NCBI GenBank assembly: GCA_022578965.1
Contig: MU400657.1
Span: 1-64,000 of the forward strand
DNA: 64,000 nt
Direction of reading: 5' to 3'
Origin: Xylaria sp. FL1777
Lineage: Eukaryota > Ascomycota > Sordariomycetes > Xylariales > Xylariaceae
The notes below the pieces were generated by a model. The model made no database searches, was not told the origin of the DNA, and was given only the letters and a program-made list of their open reading frames with translations. Below, one piece after another: positions 12,090-23,710 of the stretch. Each line of letters opens with the position of its first letter. The first letter of the stretch is position 1. Both the position numbers and the translations under genes were made by a program.

Positions 12090-12660
12090 TAACGTACGTT
12101 GCATTAAGCTAATATTATTCTTATTTTTTCCTTTTTAGCTTTTACTAAGTACTTAAGTATACAAAGTAACAAGTGCTATTTTTTAACCTTAAAAAACAGA
12201 AAGTCTATTATAATAAAACAAAAAGCGCAAATATAAAAACATAATTAGTTTTTAAGCTTTGTAGCACTACTATAATAAAACTTCGTTAAGTATAACTTTA
12301 TACTACGTAACTTTTTATTCCCTTATAAAAAAAAGCTTGCTTACTATATAGCTTTTCTTTAAAGCGCAGCAAAACTTTTATTATAGCTTTAATTACATGT
12401 AAAATATTAAACAAGTTTAAAGAACTCTTACAAAGCATTTATATAATTCTTGAGTGCTTTAAATCCTAATTAATGTCCTTTTTTAACGCTACTACTACAA
12501 ATAAAAGCACTATTAATAGTTAGCTCCCTAGTTTTCGGTTTGCTAAAAAACCTAGTAACTTAACCCTAATTAATTTAGAAAACTACTTGTTTTATTGCTT
12601 TATATTTATAACTTGCAGCTGTTATAGTATTTAAAACAACTTGTAGCCCTATATTTAAGT
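12090..12660 (-). pseudogene. Unknown protein relic downstream of the polymerase
   Basis: A minus-strand frame stays readable for ~190 codons, with all stops TAA/TAG. The best-preserved part (12330-12470) reads LCKSSLNLFNILHVIKAIIK, followed by LLRFKEKLYSKQAFFIRE. A basic, positively charged stretch with FSKLIRVKLLGFLANRKLG lies upstream (12530-12610). I recognise no domain. It lies on the same strand as, and 3' to, the DNA polymerase relic, so it may belong to the same element. Confidence 0.4.
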
Positions 12661-12999
12661 TAACGTTTAACTCTAGGAATACTATAAGCATTCCGTATAG
12701 CTATGCTTAAGTTATTACTAGTACAAAGTGCATATAAAAGTAACTTTGCTAGCTAAGCATTCTTACTTACTAAAACTAAATCAACTTTTTAAGCTAGCTA
12801 TTATACTAAATCTGCTAGATTTACTAAGTTTGTTAAGCTTGCTAAGCTTATAGCCTTTATTTTTTAAAAAAAAAAAGCTTAAAAGTTAGCTAAACTTACT
12901 TGCTTTATATCTAAAAATAAATACCTTTAATAGTTTTAATAGTCTTAAAAACCTTAGTAAACTTAATAGAGTTAAAAAGCTAAACAAAAATCTTAATTA

Positions 13000-13250
13000 A
13001 GCACGCAAGCTTAGCAAAAAAAACAATTTGAACTATTGCCCTTAATTGCTGTTTGCACGTAGTAAAATAACCAGCAATTTTACCGCGCTGCTTAGCCTAA
13101 CTAATAGCGCAGCATTTTAGCCTAGCACCAAAATAAAACCTATAGTGCAACTTAAACGTTAAAGTAAGCCGAAAAAGATTCAAACTGCTGCTAGTGTTCC
13201 TTAGAGGGCCTAAAAAGTAGCAAAAACAAGGAAAAAAAAAAAACAACTAG
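13000..13250 (-). other. GC-richer strip at the 3' end of the polymerase relic
   Basis: This strip keeps more G+C (ACCGCGCTGCTTAGCC, GAGGGCC) than its flanks and has a minus frame that reads, with TAA/TAG breaks, through ~75 codons. It may be the C-terminal tail of the polymerase or a separate small relic. Confidence 0.3.
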
Positions 13251-13299
13251 CAAAAAAAACCATATAGTTTTATTATAACACTGAATTTCAGCAAATAAT

Positions 13300-15790
13300 A
13301 TTGTTTAAATAAAAAAGCTACATATTACTACTAAAAATTAAAATTCTTTACATATAATTATTTTTGTTGTTAACGGCTAAAGCTTTTTGCCACTTACATA
13401 TAACTATTATATAACCGTTTACTTTTGTGCAAAATAAGTGTCTTAATTTCCTTTTTTTTTACGCATGCAAAGTAAGCAAGCCTTAACTTTTATTGCTTTT
13501 AAATCTTCTATTTATAGCTTATTAAGCAATTTTAGTTGTATAACTATTGTTTTGTTTTTATACATTAATACAAAAATCAACATAACATAAAAACTAAAAA
13601 TCTAGTTTAAAAGCGTACCGTTGATTTTCTAACCTTATTTAAATCTAAAACGATTTTCCGCCTTATATTATACAAAAATATAAGCTATAACACGTTGTTT
13701 ATCCTAATAGCAATAAAAACTGAGTTCACGGTTATCTGCACTTTTTTAGCAACCTAGCTAGTGTTAACATTTTTAGGCTTAATACTATAATTGATTAACT
13801 TTGCTTAATTCTTTTAGTTGTTGTTTATATAAACGTAGTGTAGCTAGCCTAATATCTTCGTTTTACTTACTATATACTTAGCGTTAATATTAGTGTTTTA
13901 AATTAACAATATAATGCTGCTTACTAAAATAACAAAGCTGTTAATTTTATGCTTGTTTTTCGAAGTAATATTAAAAATCTTTATAATTTTGCTTAATATA
14001 TACTTAGCTATCGGAATAGTATTCTTTTTAATAATTGTAAAGCCTTTAGTCTTTAGTACTTTGTTTTAAAACATAGCTTTGTACTTTTTTTTAGAGAAAA
14101 TAATAATAAACTAATAGTTGCTTTTAACGTTAGCTTTTACGTTCTAAAAAACAGTCCTTAAAAAGTTCTTCTTAATTTTATTTATAATCTTGTTAGCTTT
14201 TTGTATGCATTTCTTTATGTTTTTGCCTTTAACGTAAACAAAAATAAAATTTATATCTCTATAAATCATATTATAGCTGCACTTTTTAGCAGACTTAACT
14301 ATTAATTGTATGTAATACTTTGTGTAGTACGTTACTATTTTAGCGCACGTTTTAAAGCTAATCACTTTATAGCTACTAGCAGTAGCCCTGAACGCACTAA
14401 CTATTAAAACTTTATACCTTGCTATAATTTCTAACTTAGCTTTTGCCTTTTCTTTAATAAGCTCGTTTAAAACTAAGCTTAATAATGTTTTTTCTTTATT
14501 TTTAATATATATATACTTAATAGTATTCTGCATTAAAATTAAATCGCTATAAGTTATAATTTTATTAATTTCTACGTTTAAAAGTAGATTGTTTATGTTT
14601 ATTAATAATGTAGTTATAATTTTAGTTATATTTATAAACATAGCAATAAATGCTATATAGCAATAAACCATGTGCTTTAAATTGCTAGCAATAATGTTTT
14701 AAAACATGCTTTTTAATGTTCTCGCTAGCGCAAAAAGCTTTTAGTAAGTTTTTATATATTTTAGCAACAAGGCGTATAAGTTTAAGTCCTTTACGTTATA
14801 CTTTAGCATATTGGTTATGTTATAAAACTTATTCTTTTTAACTAGCATTTTGACGCTGTTTAGCTTAAAAAGCAACCTTAAAGTTAAAAATATGTTTGCT
14901 AACAATATAAAGTTCTATATTAACTTAAAATATTTATTTACGTTATACATTGAATTAATAATCATTTTGCCGTTAAGAACCCTTTAGTAAATTTCGCTCT
15001 TGCTATTACTAAGCCTCTTTTTTTCGGTTGTGTTTTTTAGCAACTTGCTAAAAAATAAATGCATTGCTATTTTTTTTAAGTTAAAGCTAAAGCTGTTATA
15101 AATATTAATAATATCCAAAAAAAGCTTCTTAATAACTTTATAAGCAATTTTGCACATTTCGGTCGAAGTTTTTGCCTTAATTACAATCAAATTTTTGCTG
15201 TTCTTTAAGTCCCTCTTGCTGTACTAGCCGAAAAAATAAATGTAATAGCAGAAGTTTTTCTTCCTTTTTTTATACTACCTAGCGTTAGTAATAAAAATAC
15301 TAATTATATTGTTGTGTAAAAAAAAAAACATTCTTTTTTTAGCGTAGCAGCTAACTTTAATAGTTAAGCTTAAAATCAAAAACAGTAATAAACTTAATAG
15401 TAGTATAAATCTTAAAAGTTTTCCGCTTTTTATACTGTATCCTTAGATTGTAGCTGCCCTTATTAGCTAAAGCTTATTATAATAGTTAAAAATAATCTCC
15501 AAAATAAAGCCTAGCTTGTTTACGTTAATATTACATAAAACCTTGTCAAAAATAAAAACCGTAATGTAAGCTGTAATAATTAGCTTTGTCTTGCCTTTCC
15601 TTATTCTAAAGTTAATGTTTTTAATGCTAAAAAACATATCTGTAGCCTATGACTTCTTAGGTTTGTTAATCTATATTAAAATAATAATTCATTCCATTTT
15701 TATAAGCAAGTCTAAGTTTAAGTTCTTTATGATCGTTTTAATAATATATAGCTTGTTTTCGTTTATAGTAAAGCAAACCTTATAATTGTA
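13300..15790 (-). pseudogene. Family B DNA polymerase relic with 3'-5' exonuclease
   Basis: One minus frame carries a whole B-family polymerase in order. The N-terminal domain is at ~15790-15400. An Exo I position (LTIK where FDIE is expected) is at 15356-15367, and an Exo II block (NIYNSFSFN, Asn replacing Asp) at 15080-15106. Motif B is at ~14390-14410. The conserved VTxxGR helix appears as VTYYTK near 14318-14335. Motif C reads YRDINF at 14246-14263 where YGDTDS is expected, with the family's usual spacing from VTxxGR. KKxY (KKKY) is at 14081-14092, and the thumb motif KGFTIIKKN at 14021-14047 stands for KGxExVRRD. Stops are TAA/TAG; 175 codons (14144-14671) are stop-free. Both catalytic Asp positions inspected are compromised, so it is dead. 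Length (~830 codons) fits replicative polymerases of the cellular/large-DNA-virus type. The presence of VTxxGR, KKxY and KGxExVRRD argues against the protein-primed plasmid or Polinton type. Confidence 0.8.
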
Positions 15791-15841
15791 GTTCTTAATC
15801 TTCATTTTAAAGCTATAGTTCAAAATAATATTAATAAATAG

Positions 15842-17440
15842 AATGCAAGCTAAGCATGCAATACTTTAATATTTACTTTAATAATAAAACCTATAGCAAC
15901 ATAAACTTATGTTCTTAGCTTTTTGTTTAAGTATAATATAACGTTAGAACTAATAATTAAAAACAAATATATAACTATAGTAAATTAGTTTCCGATTGCA
16001 GGTAAATTATTAAGTCTTATGTTTCCGCTAAAAAAAAAGTTAATTATAATTATTGACCAAAAGTTGTTAGTTTGCTTTAACAAAAGTACGTACTATATAT
16101 TCTGTAGTAGCACGATGTTTTAGCTTTAGATTTATAGCTATACAAGCTTAAATAAGTTGCTTAAGTATACAAAAATTAACGTGCTTATTAACTACGCAGA
16201 ACTATTAAACTAAGCCTACAAAATCTGCAAAAAAATAGCCTTTAAAGTCGAAAAAATCAAGCCTAGCGTTTGCTTCGAAGTTACTAAAATATTGTTTAAA
16301 GTTATTTATACCTCGAGCAAATGCATTGTTTGCTACAAAGTTCATAAACTTGTAATCTTTATTAAAATCAAAAACAAAACATCGGAGTTAAAGCAAACGT
16401 TTGTAGTATTTTTTATTGTAATGCTGGTTAAAGCTTTCTGCCCTGTTAAAATTACAGTTAATTTTGCTAACAAGCTATTAAATAACTTTTTAGCTCCGCT
16501 AAAAAACAACTAAAAGCATAGCTTTTTTTAAAAAGTCAAAAAAGCCTTAGTAAAGCACAACAAAAAAAAAACAATTATAGTTTTATATAGCAAGTATAGC
16601 TACAAAAGCAAAAGCATGCTTTTAAAAATATTAATAAGCTTTATTTCGAACGCAAGCGTTTAGTGCTATAACAACCTATTTAGAAAATCCGCAGTTTAGC
16701 TTAAGCTTAAAATAATTAGCATGCTAGCCTAAAAAAAGTTTCTAATCTGCAACAAGTGCAAAATCAAAAACAAGTTCTTGTATAACAACATTAAAAAGTA
16801 AACATTTAAAACGTTAGTTATGCTTAAAAACAAAACAACATGCCACCTCTCCTAGTTTGCGTTTATATTAATAAATAATATTCCTTTTAATAAAAAGTTA
16901 AGTATTAATAATAGCATTAGCAAAAAACATATTATTTACTACATAAACAAAATCATAACTAACTACGAGCTCTTAAACATCTCTAAAATTAACAACTATG
17001 TAGTGTTAAAGTTTATTTCTATAGCTGTAGCAATTTATAACTCTAACATAAAAACTTCGCTTATATTGTTGCTTATTGTTATATACTTGTTTTTCAAAAA
17101 AAACATTAGCAAAATTACCGCTAAGCTAATATATAACCCTAGCAGCAACAAGTCTAAATGCTTAGCAGCAACTTAAATTATAGCTATAAAATGCAATGTT
17201 AATATAAAAACGTTAGTAATTGCGTTTAAAGCTATATTTCCTAGGTTAATTAAAACAAAAAAGTCAAAAAACAAATACATTGTCTTAATTAAGCCTATAA
17301 AAATAAAGTATACAAAGCACGGGTTAAAAATCGTAAAAAACGCAAATAACAAAAATAACATAGTTCTAAATTTAAACAAGCTCCTTAAAAAGATCTACAT
17401 TATTAAGCACAAAACTGTCTAAAAAAAGTCTAAGCTTTAA
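15842..17440 (+). pseudogene. Large unknown relic, head-to-head with the polymerase
   Basis: A plus frame (positions equal to 2 modulo 3) runs ~530 codons with about a dozen stops, all TAA/TAG; 73 codons (16292-16513) are uninterrupted. Visible blocks are FPIAGKLLSLMFPLKKKL (16000-16050), a Cys pair in SSKCIVCYKVHKL near 16315-16350, VKAFCPVKITVNFANKLL (16430-16480), and a second Cys pair CNKCK near 16750-16765. The C-terminus is Lys/Asn-rich, ending at TAA 17438-17440. CxxC pairs hint at a metal-binding module, but I recognise no family. It diverges from the polymerase relic across ~50 bp, so the two may have shared a promoter region and an element. Confidence 0.5.
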
Positions 17441-17961
17441 ATTACTGTTATATCGCCCTTTTATAAATATTCCAATAAAAAACACAAAGCTTTAGTTTTC
17501 AAATAATTAAATATAATATGTTAACTAAGTAAAATAACCTTTTAGTTCTATTTGTTAATACCTGTTATGTTAGCGCTTATTTAAAGCTACGTTGTGCACT
17601 TTTAAACGCAATAAATAATCGTTTGCAGCTTGTTAAAGTAACTAAATAAATGCTTTAATATAACTTTCTATATTATTGTCTATTACTTGCAACTTATTAA
17701 TAAATAACTAAATTTACTAAGCGCTGCGCTAAATCTTTTTGCACATTTTTAGCATGTGCTAATTAATAAATGCTTGTTTGCTGCGCGTTTTTTTCTATAA
17801 GGAAATAAGTATTCTGGATTAAAATCTAGGTAAAAGTGCTAGCTAAAAAAAAAAAAGCAAAGAAAAAAAGAAAAATTAAATTAATAAAAGTTCTAAAATT
17901 AACAGTAATTGTTTAGTTAAATGCCTTAAAAGTATAGTTAAACGCCTTAAGTATAGTAGTA
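17441..17961. other. Decayed spacer
   Basis: AT-rich, with one short moderately GC strip (17755-17795, GCTGCGCG). A 21-bp near-repeat, AGTTAAATGCCTTAAAAGTAT and AGTTAAACGCCTTAAGTATAG, sits at 17915-17960, directly before the 99-bp repeat. Confidence 0.4.
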
Positions 17962-18160
17962 GTTAAATAAGCAGTAGTAATAAAAGTAAGCGCAAAAGTT
18001 TAGCTATTAAAAGTAGATTTCGTATAGTTAGCAGTATTAATAAAAGTTGTTTTAGTAATAGTTAAATAAGCAGTATTAGTAAAAATAAAAGCAGAAGTTC
18101 AGCTATTAAAAGTAGATTTTATATAGTTAGCAATATTAATAAAAGTTGTTCTAGTAGTAG
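17962..18160. repeat. 99-bp tandem duplication
   Basis: GTTAAATAAGCAGT starts at 17962 and again at 18061. The two 99-bp units share AGCTATTAAAAGTAGATTT and the AGTATTAATAAAAGTTGTT block, with mostly transition differences. The unit is a multiple of three, so it may be part of a decayed coding repeat. Confidence 0.7.
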
Positions 18161-20145
18161 TAGTATTACTAAAAGTAAAATTAATTGCTATAATAAAAAA
18201 GCTAGTTATTATAAAAGTTCTTATAGCAGCAATCCAAAAAAAGCTAGTAATTTTTTAGCTAGTTATAAGTTTATAGCTAACTAAAATCTCTTTAATTTAT
18301 CGGTCTAATAGCAATTTAAACATTTATTTATATTGTTGATTTCTTTTAGTAATAGTTTTGTTAAGTTAAACTAGCTAATAAAACGTTATAAAAAAGTCTT
18401 AAGATAAAAGTTAACAAAAGCTAAAAAAAACATAATAGTTATTATAAAAAAAGCTAGAACTCTTAGATCTTAATAAATAATATAAAGGTATTTTGCTGTT
18501 TAATTACGTTATATTTATATAGTAGGTCTAAAAGATTATTTTTTAATAAAACACCTTATAAAATAAAAGGTTTTTTTTTGTTTGTTTATAATTAGCTAAC
18601 TACCGCTTTTTGACCAGCTTGCCTTAAAATCGTTAAAGTTTTTAATAAAGTCTTTACGTTATTAGCCTAAACCTATCTTAATAGTAATATATACAAAAAT
18701 GCTCAAATAAGCAATAGTAAAAATAAAAAAAATAAAATACCTAGTTAAAACAACAAATATATAAAAGTACCTAAAATACTTAAATATATAAATAAGCTAG
18801 CTATTGTGTTTATAAAGTTAAACATAGTAATAATGTACTTTTTATTTAATAACTGTTATATATAACTACTTAGGTATGCAAAAAACATAACGCTTTTTCT
18901 TTTTTAGCTAATAGTAATATTTTAGCGCATATATTTTACAAACTATTACTTTTTGTTTCCTTTTTTTTTTAGTTTTTAATAGTTAACAAATGTATTTTAA
19001 GCAGCTAATCATACAATAAAGTATATTACTTATAATAATTTATGCTAATATTTATTATTTTTAATTATACTTATATGCACAAAGAAAAAAAGGCAAAAAA
19101 AAGAAAAGTAAATTATAGTTAAATAATTATAACTATTAATATGGGTTCTTAATATTTAACACAAAGTAGAAACATATATATATTAAACTAAAATGTTGCT
19201 TTAAACCTTTATACTACAAAAAAAAAAGCAGCAGTTTGCTTTATTTTAATTAGTTCTTTTAGCTGTATAATTTTGTTTGCTTGGTATAATTAAACCTGCA
19301 TGCTTAAATTTTTAACTCTAACTTGCTACTTTGTTTATACCTTTTATGTGCGATTTAACACTTTTATTCATTTTAAGCAAGGTTTTATTTATATATTAAA
19401 CACTGCAAAAATCTAAAACGTAGCTAAACCAAAGATTCCTGAACTAAAAATAACATTATATATAAAAACTAAGTACGTTTAAATCATTTCTTCTAACTGT
19501 AGTTAAATAGATATATTAACGCTTGCTTAATACAAAAGTGCTTTTTGTTTTTAGCTGACTAAAATCAGCTTGCTTAGAACAAAAATCCTCTTTTTTACAT
19601 AATATAGCAGTATTAACATTTAAAAAAGCTATGCAATTTATTAAACAACTTAAAATAACGCTTTTAAGTTAGTCACACTTTAAAGCAAAAGTTAAAAGTA
19701 TTTAAGTTTGTATAAACATAGTTAAGTCAAAATTTAAACAATTAGTTAAAACGCTAGTATTAGAAAAATTTGCAACGTTTTAATAAAATTACAAAAAGTG
19801 GCAATTAGTGTAACACTTATTAAATATATTTATAAAGAAATAATATAACTTTTTATTTATATTAAACTATTTGTTTGTAAGCTGGTTTTTTAACGTTTAG
19901 GCTGCTAAACATAATATGCAAAGTTGGCTATAAAATTATAGCATTTATAATTGTATTAAACTTATGCTTAGTAAATTTACGTTATTAAAACACTTAAAAA
20001 CATGTGTTTATTTGGCTTATTTTATTTAAAGTTAATTATATGCTGAGGTTCTAGCTTATAAAATCAATTTAGCAAAGCACTTAAGCAGCTTAGCGAAATA
20101 TAAGTACGCTTAACTTAGCTGTTTAAATAGCAGTAAGATTTTAAT
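18161..20145. other. 2 kb of decayed DNA with a weak minus-strand relic
   Basis: A minus frame at ~19400-19200 can be followed with TAA/TAG breaks and contains VKNLSMQV and LYQANKIIQLKELIKIK, a helical, possibly coiled-coil segment. It is too short to name. Otherwise there is nothing I can support. Confidence 0.3.
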
Positions 20146-21396
20146 TAGGTATATAAAATAAAAATCAAAGATTAAAACACAAAAAACGAAAATATAAAAA
20201 ACAAAAACACAAAAAACAAAAACACAAAAAATAAAAACACAAAAAACAAAAACATTAAAGATAAAAACACTAGAAATAGAAACACTGGAAATAAACTTAC
20301 CTTTATAGTTAAATATTTTAAAACTAAATTTATCAAGAACGAAAACATCAAAAATAAAAATCTAAAAAATATAAAAGATCTAACTATTAAAGTTAGAAAT
20401 ATTTAAAGTATTCAAAATATTCAAAATATTAAACAAAAAGAGATTTAAGTTGCGTTATTAAAACACTAGTATTTTAAAGCAGCAAATAAAACACCTAGTA
20501 TAAAGTAGCTATATTATTAGTTAGGCCTTATATCTAGTTTTAACCTGCTTAAGTAGTTGTTTTACTATATAAAATTTTTTTATGTTTTTATACTATTTAA
20601 AACAGCTAAAAAAGCGCTAAAAATCTTATTTGATTAGCTTTTGTTTTAAGAAAGCAATACAACAAAGTTTTTTATTAAAGCTTACAAAATCCTATTTAGC
20701 AAAAAGCCTAAAAATAATCTAAAGTATATTTTTAGCTTTAAAAAACTTGCATTGCTTTTTAATAAAATTAGCAAAGCAGCAAAGCGCTAGTTATAATATA
20801 GCTTTTATGTAGCTTTTATAAATTACTATGCTTTTTTAAGGTATAGCCTGCTTTTAGCAAACAATAAGTACTTAATAAACAGCAAAGCTTTTTGCTTTAT
20901 ATAAGCTATTTATATAACTATATTCAGTTATGCTAAAAATATTGAAAATATTTTACTTTATACTTATATTACTTTTGTTTTTATATAGAAAAGCTTACTG
21001 TTTTTTGCTAAGTAGTTTCTTTAAAAATTAATTAAATTGCTACTAAACTTATTTTTAGAATCTATTAAAAACAACAAGTAAATAAAAAGCGCTAAGTTTT
21101 CTAAAAGCAGTTTTGCTTGTTTTTTGCTTAAAAACTATACTGCGCGTAATTTTTTATAAGCTGAAACATATTTTCTTGCAAACTAGTTCTTTTATAAACT
21201 AAACAATAAAAAGAAATATTTTAAGCATAAATTAATAACTAATGCTTAAAAAAGAAAAATTCTATAAGTTACTTATTAAATTATAAAACATAAAAAAGCC
21301 TTGTTAAAATATAGCGCTTAGTTAAACTAATTTAAAATTAAACTAAAGCTATAAGTAATACGATAGATTTTGCTGCATAAAAAAACAACGCTTTAA
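20146..21396 (+). pseudogene. Relic of a large basic protein with an Asn/Lys/Thr repeat
   Basis: A single plus frame (positions equal to 1 modulo 3) runs ~415 codons to TAA at 21394. All breaks are TAA/TAG. It opens with 15-bp repeats encoding KNTKN units (20166-20290). Charged helical sequence follows: FFIKAYKILFSKKPKNNLKY at ~20665-20725 and LALLFNKISKAAKR to ~20795. Further on are SFACFLLKNYTARNFL (~21100-21150) and FFYKLNNKKKYFKHKLITNA (~21190-21245). The ancestor was a basic, largely soluble protein. I do not recognise the family; a transposase or DNA-binding protein is possible but not shown. Confidence 0.45.
20166..20290 (+). repeat. 15-bp coding minisatellite (KNTKN)
   Basis: ACAAAAAACAAAAAC-type units recur every 15 bp (AAAAACAC ends at 20180, 20210, 20225, 20240, 20270 and 20285). 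They stay in frame with the relic that follows, so the repeat was probably coding. CACAAA blocks here are far less mutated than elsewhere. Confidence 0.65.
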
Positions 21397-23402
21397 AAAA
21401 AAGTTGCTATATGTTTAATATGCTAGCTAAAATTATAAATAGTACTTTTTTTACAAGTATAAAACAATTAGTTCTAGTATATAAAAACATAATGGCATAA
21501 TTAAAAACGGTAACTTATTGCTATATAAGTTACTAAAGCTACTACTAGAAGTATTAGCAATTAAGCAAGTTTTAATAGTAGTCCTTATATAAGCTTAAAA
21601 CAATATAAGTATTTCAGCTTTTTATTACTTCTTTTTCGCGAAGCATTTTTACAGCAACTAACAAAAAATAATAAACGTTTTACTAAAGCAAAAATTTACT
21701 AAGCAGACTTATTTTAGTAATTTTACTTATAAAACACAATTAATACCTAAATATAAAAAGAATTAAAAAGTAGCGTTACTTTTTTAAATTATAGACTAAG
21801 TTTTTAACAGGTTTAAATAAATGTATTGCATAGCTAATTATAAAAACAAAAATGCAATAAATTAAACAGAAAGTCTAAAAAAGCAAGCTAAAAAAGGCCT
21901 TTATAAGTAAAAAGGCCGCTAAAGCAAAATAATAAATAGCGAAAGCAAATTCATGTTTAAATTTGTTAGTAGCTATTAAAGTATACTTTAATAGTGTTAT
22001 AAAAAGCAAAAGTATAGTTAGTAATAAAAAAACATGCTTAATATAATTATAATTTAGAACTGCAGTAACTATAATTATTTACTTAATATATGCTAAGCAA
22101 GCTAATATATACAATAATACTACTTTTCTATATATAAAACTACTAAATAGCACTGTTATATATAAGCAGTAAATATAAAATATAACTACTTAAGCAAAAG
22201 CATATATTAACTTATTATATTTATTAGATATACTTAAAGCAATTTATAATAGCAGCAGCTTTTAAGCCTTAAATTTTTTTACATAAAACAAACAATATTA
22301 GTTAAATTTTAGTTAGCTCTAAAATACTGCTTGCTTGCAATTATAACTTTATTTTAATTTATAGTTAATATAATGCATACAGCATAAAAAGCATATTAAT
22401 ATGTATTAAGTGCAATATATTCTAGCATAGCTAAGCACTTATTTACGTATACGTACGGAGATATAAAAGATTCGCTATTAATTGTTCTATATGTTTTACT
22501 CTAAATAAACACGCATAAAACAAAAGTTTAACCCAGAAAAAAGTCTAAAAGCTAAAAAAAAAACCAGAACGCTTGCTATACTTGCTAAAGCAGCTTTTAT
22601 ATATATACTGTTTTATGCTGCTAAAACTACTGTTTTGCTATATTTTGCAGCGCTTAAACGCTATTTGCTAAAGCTATAAAAAGCTAAAATAACGTTAAAA
22701 AATGTAAAACTTATTAAAGTTTAAAGTTTACTTATTAGGCTTGCTTTAAACTTCTAGTATTTATAGTAGAAATACTAGTAAAGTTTTAGCTAAATAAAAA
22801 ATCAATTATTAAAAATAACTATTTTAAAGCATTTATAGTGCTGCATGTTTTTAACTAAAGATTAGCATATTTTTTTTGCTTTAAAAGCAATTCTTAATAA
22901 ATATCTTGCTTTACTAGTTTTTCTTAATCGAAAACAAAAATATAATTAACTTACGTAATAGTATAAAGGAAATATCTATATTTAAGCAGAAATCAATTAG
23001 TAAAAACTCTAATTTACAACAAAAAAAAGGCATACATAATTATAATTGTTATTTAGTGCACGCAAAATAACCGTAATTTTTTTTGCATTTTATGCTTTAT
23101 AATTATATTAATACTATTAGTAGCTTTGTTAAGCAAAAAAATCAGCAAAAGTTTATTATAAGCGTAAGCAAGCGCTATGTGTTATTTCTGCTCCTGCAAA
23201 AGATTACTTCTGCAATATAGTAAGTTGCTTTTTTTTTTAAAAGGTATAATACTTACTTATTATAAAAGGTTTTGTATCTTTATAATAAATCCTTTTTAAT
23301 AATGTTATATATAGTAGCTTGCTTATATACTGTTTTAATGTTTTTATTTGTAGCATTTAGTTAATTATATTGAACGTTATTGCAAATTGTGCTATAAAAA
23401 AG
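21397..23402. other. 2 kb of decayed DNA, possible continuation of the preceding relic
   Basis: Two competing plus frames stay partly readable from 21400 to ~21960: one Gln-stop-rich, one with LLLYKLLKLLLEVLAIKQVL at ~21510-21575. This may be the 3' part of the relic ending at 21396 after a frameshift. From 22000 to 23400 nothing is recognised. Confidence 0.3.
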
Positions 23403-23710
23403 CTTTACTAATTGTGAAACGTAGCTTACGTTTTTTTGCAAGCTAATTTGTTAATCGTTTTAGTTAAACTATTTAGATTTACTGTTAGTTTATTAAAAAC
23501 AACATATATTTCTTTTAAGTAACTAATAAAATTCTTTGGTTATTAATAAAAATTTTACCCTTTGTTACATTGTAATCTTATACAAAAAGTCAGAAAAAAG
23601 TTAACTTTTTACTTTTGTTAGCCTTAACTACTGCAACTGTAACGTATAGTTTGATTTTTAGCGTAATATCTTGTAGCATATTTTTTCTTTTATTGTAACT
23701 AAAGCATACG
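23403..23710 (-). pseudogene. Possible helix-turn-helix (pogo/psq-like) relic
   Basis: A minus frame from ATG at 23677-23679 reads KANKSKKLTFF, then DYNVTKGKIFINNQRILL, then a stop-rich helical stretch with LKRLTNxLAKKTxATFHN. The order resembles the N-terminal helix-turn-helix of fungal pogo/Fot1-type transposases (a charged helix, a short motif with a turn, then a Gln-rich second helix), with Gln codons turned to stops. The match is weak. No DDE catalytic domain was recognised downstream. Confidence 0.28.

Noticed and set aside
14144..15190. Protein-primed (linear plasmid or Polinton) polymerase
   Set aside because: The VTxxGR, KKxY and KGxExVRRD positions match the non-protein-primed type, and no terminal-protein insertions were seen.
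15591..15785. Open plus-strand frame of 64 codons
   Set aside because: It is the complement of the N-terminal part of the minus-strand polymerase relic, which continues in one phase through the span.
17173..17379. Open minus-strand frame, Phe/Leu/Ile-rich
   Set aside because: It is the complement of the Lys/Asn-rich C-terminus of the 15842-17440 relic.
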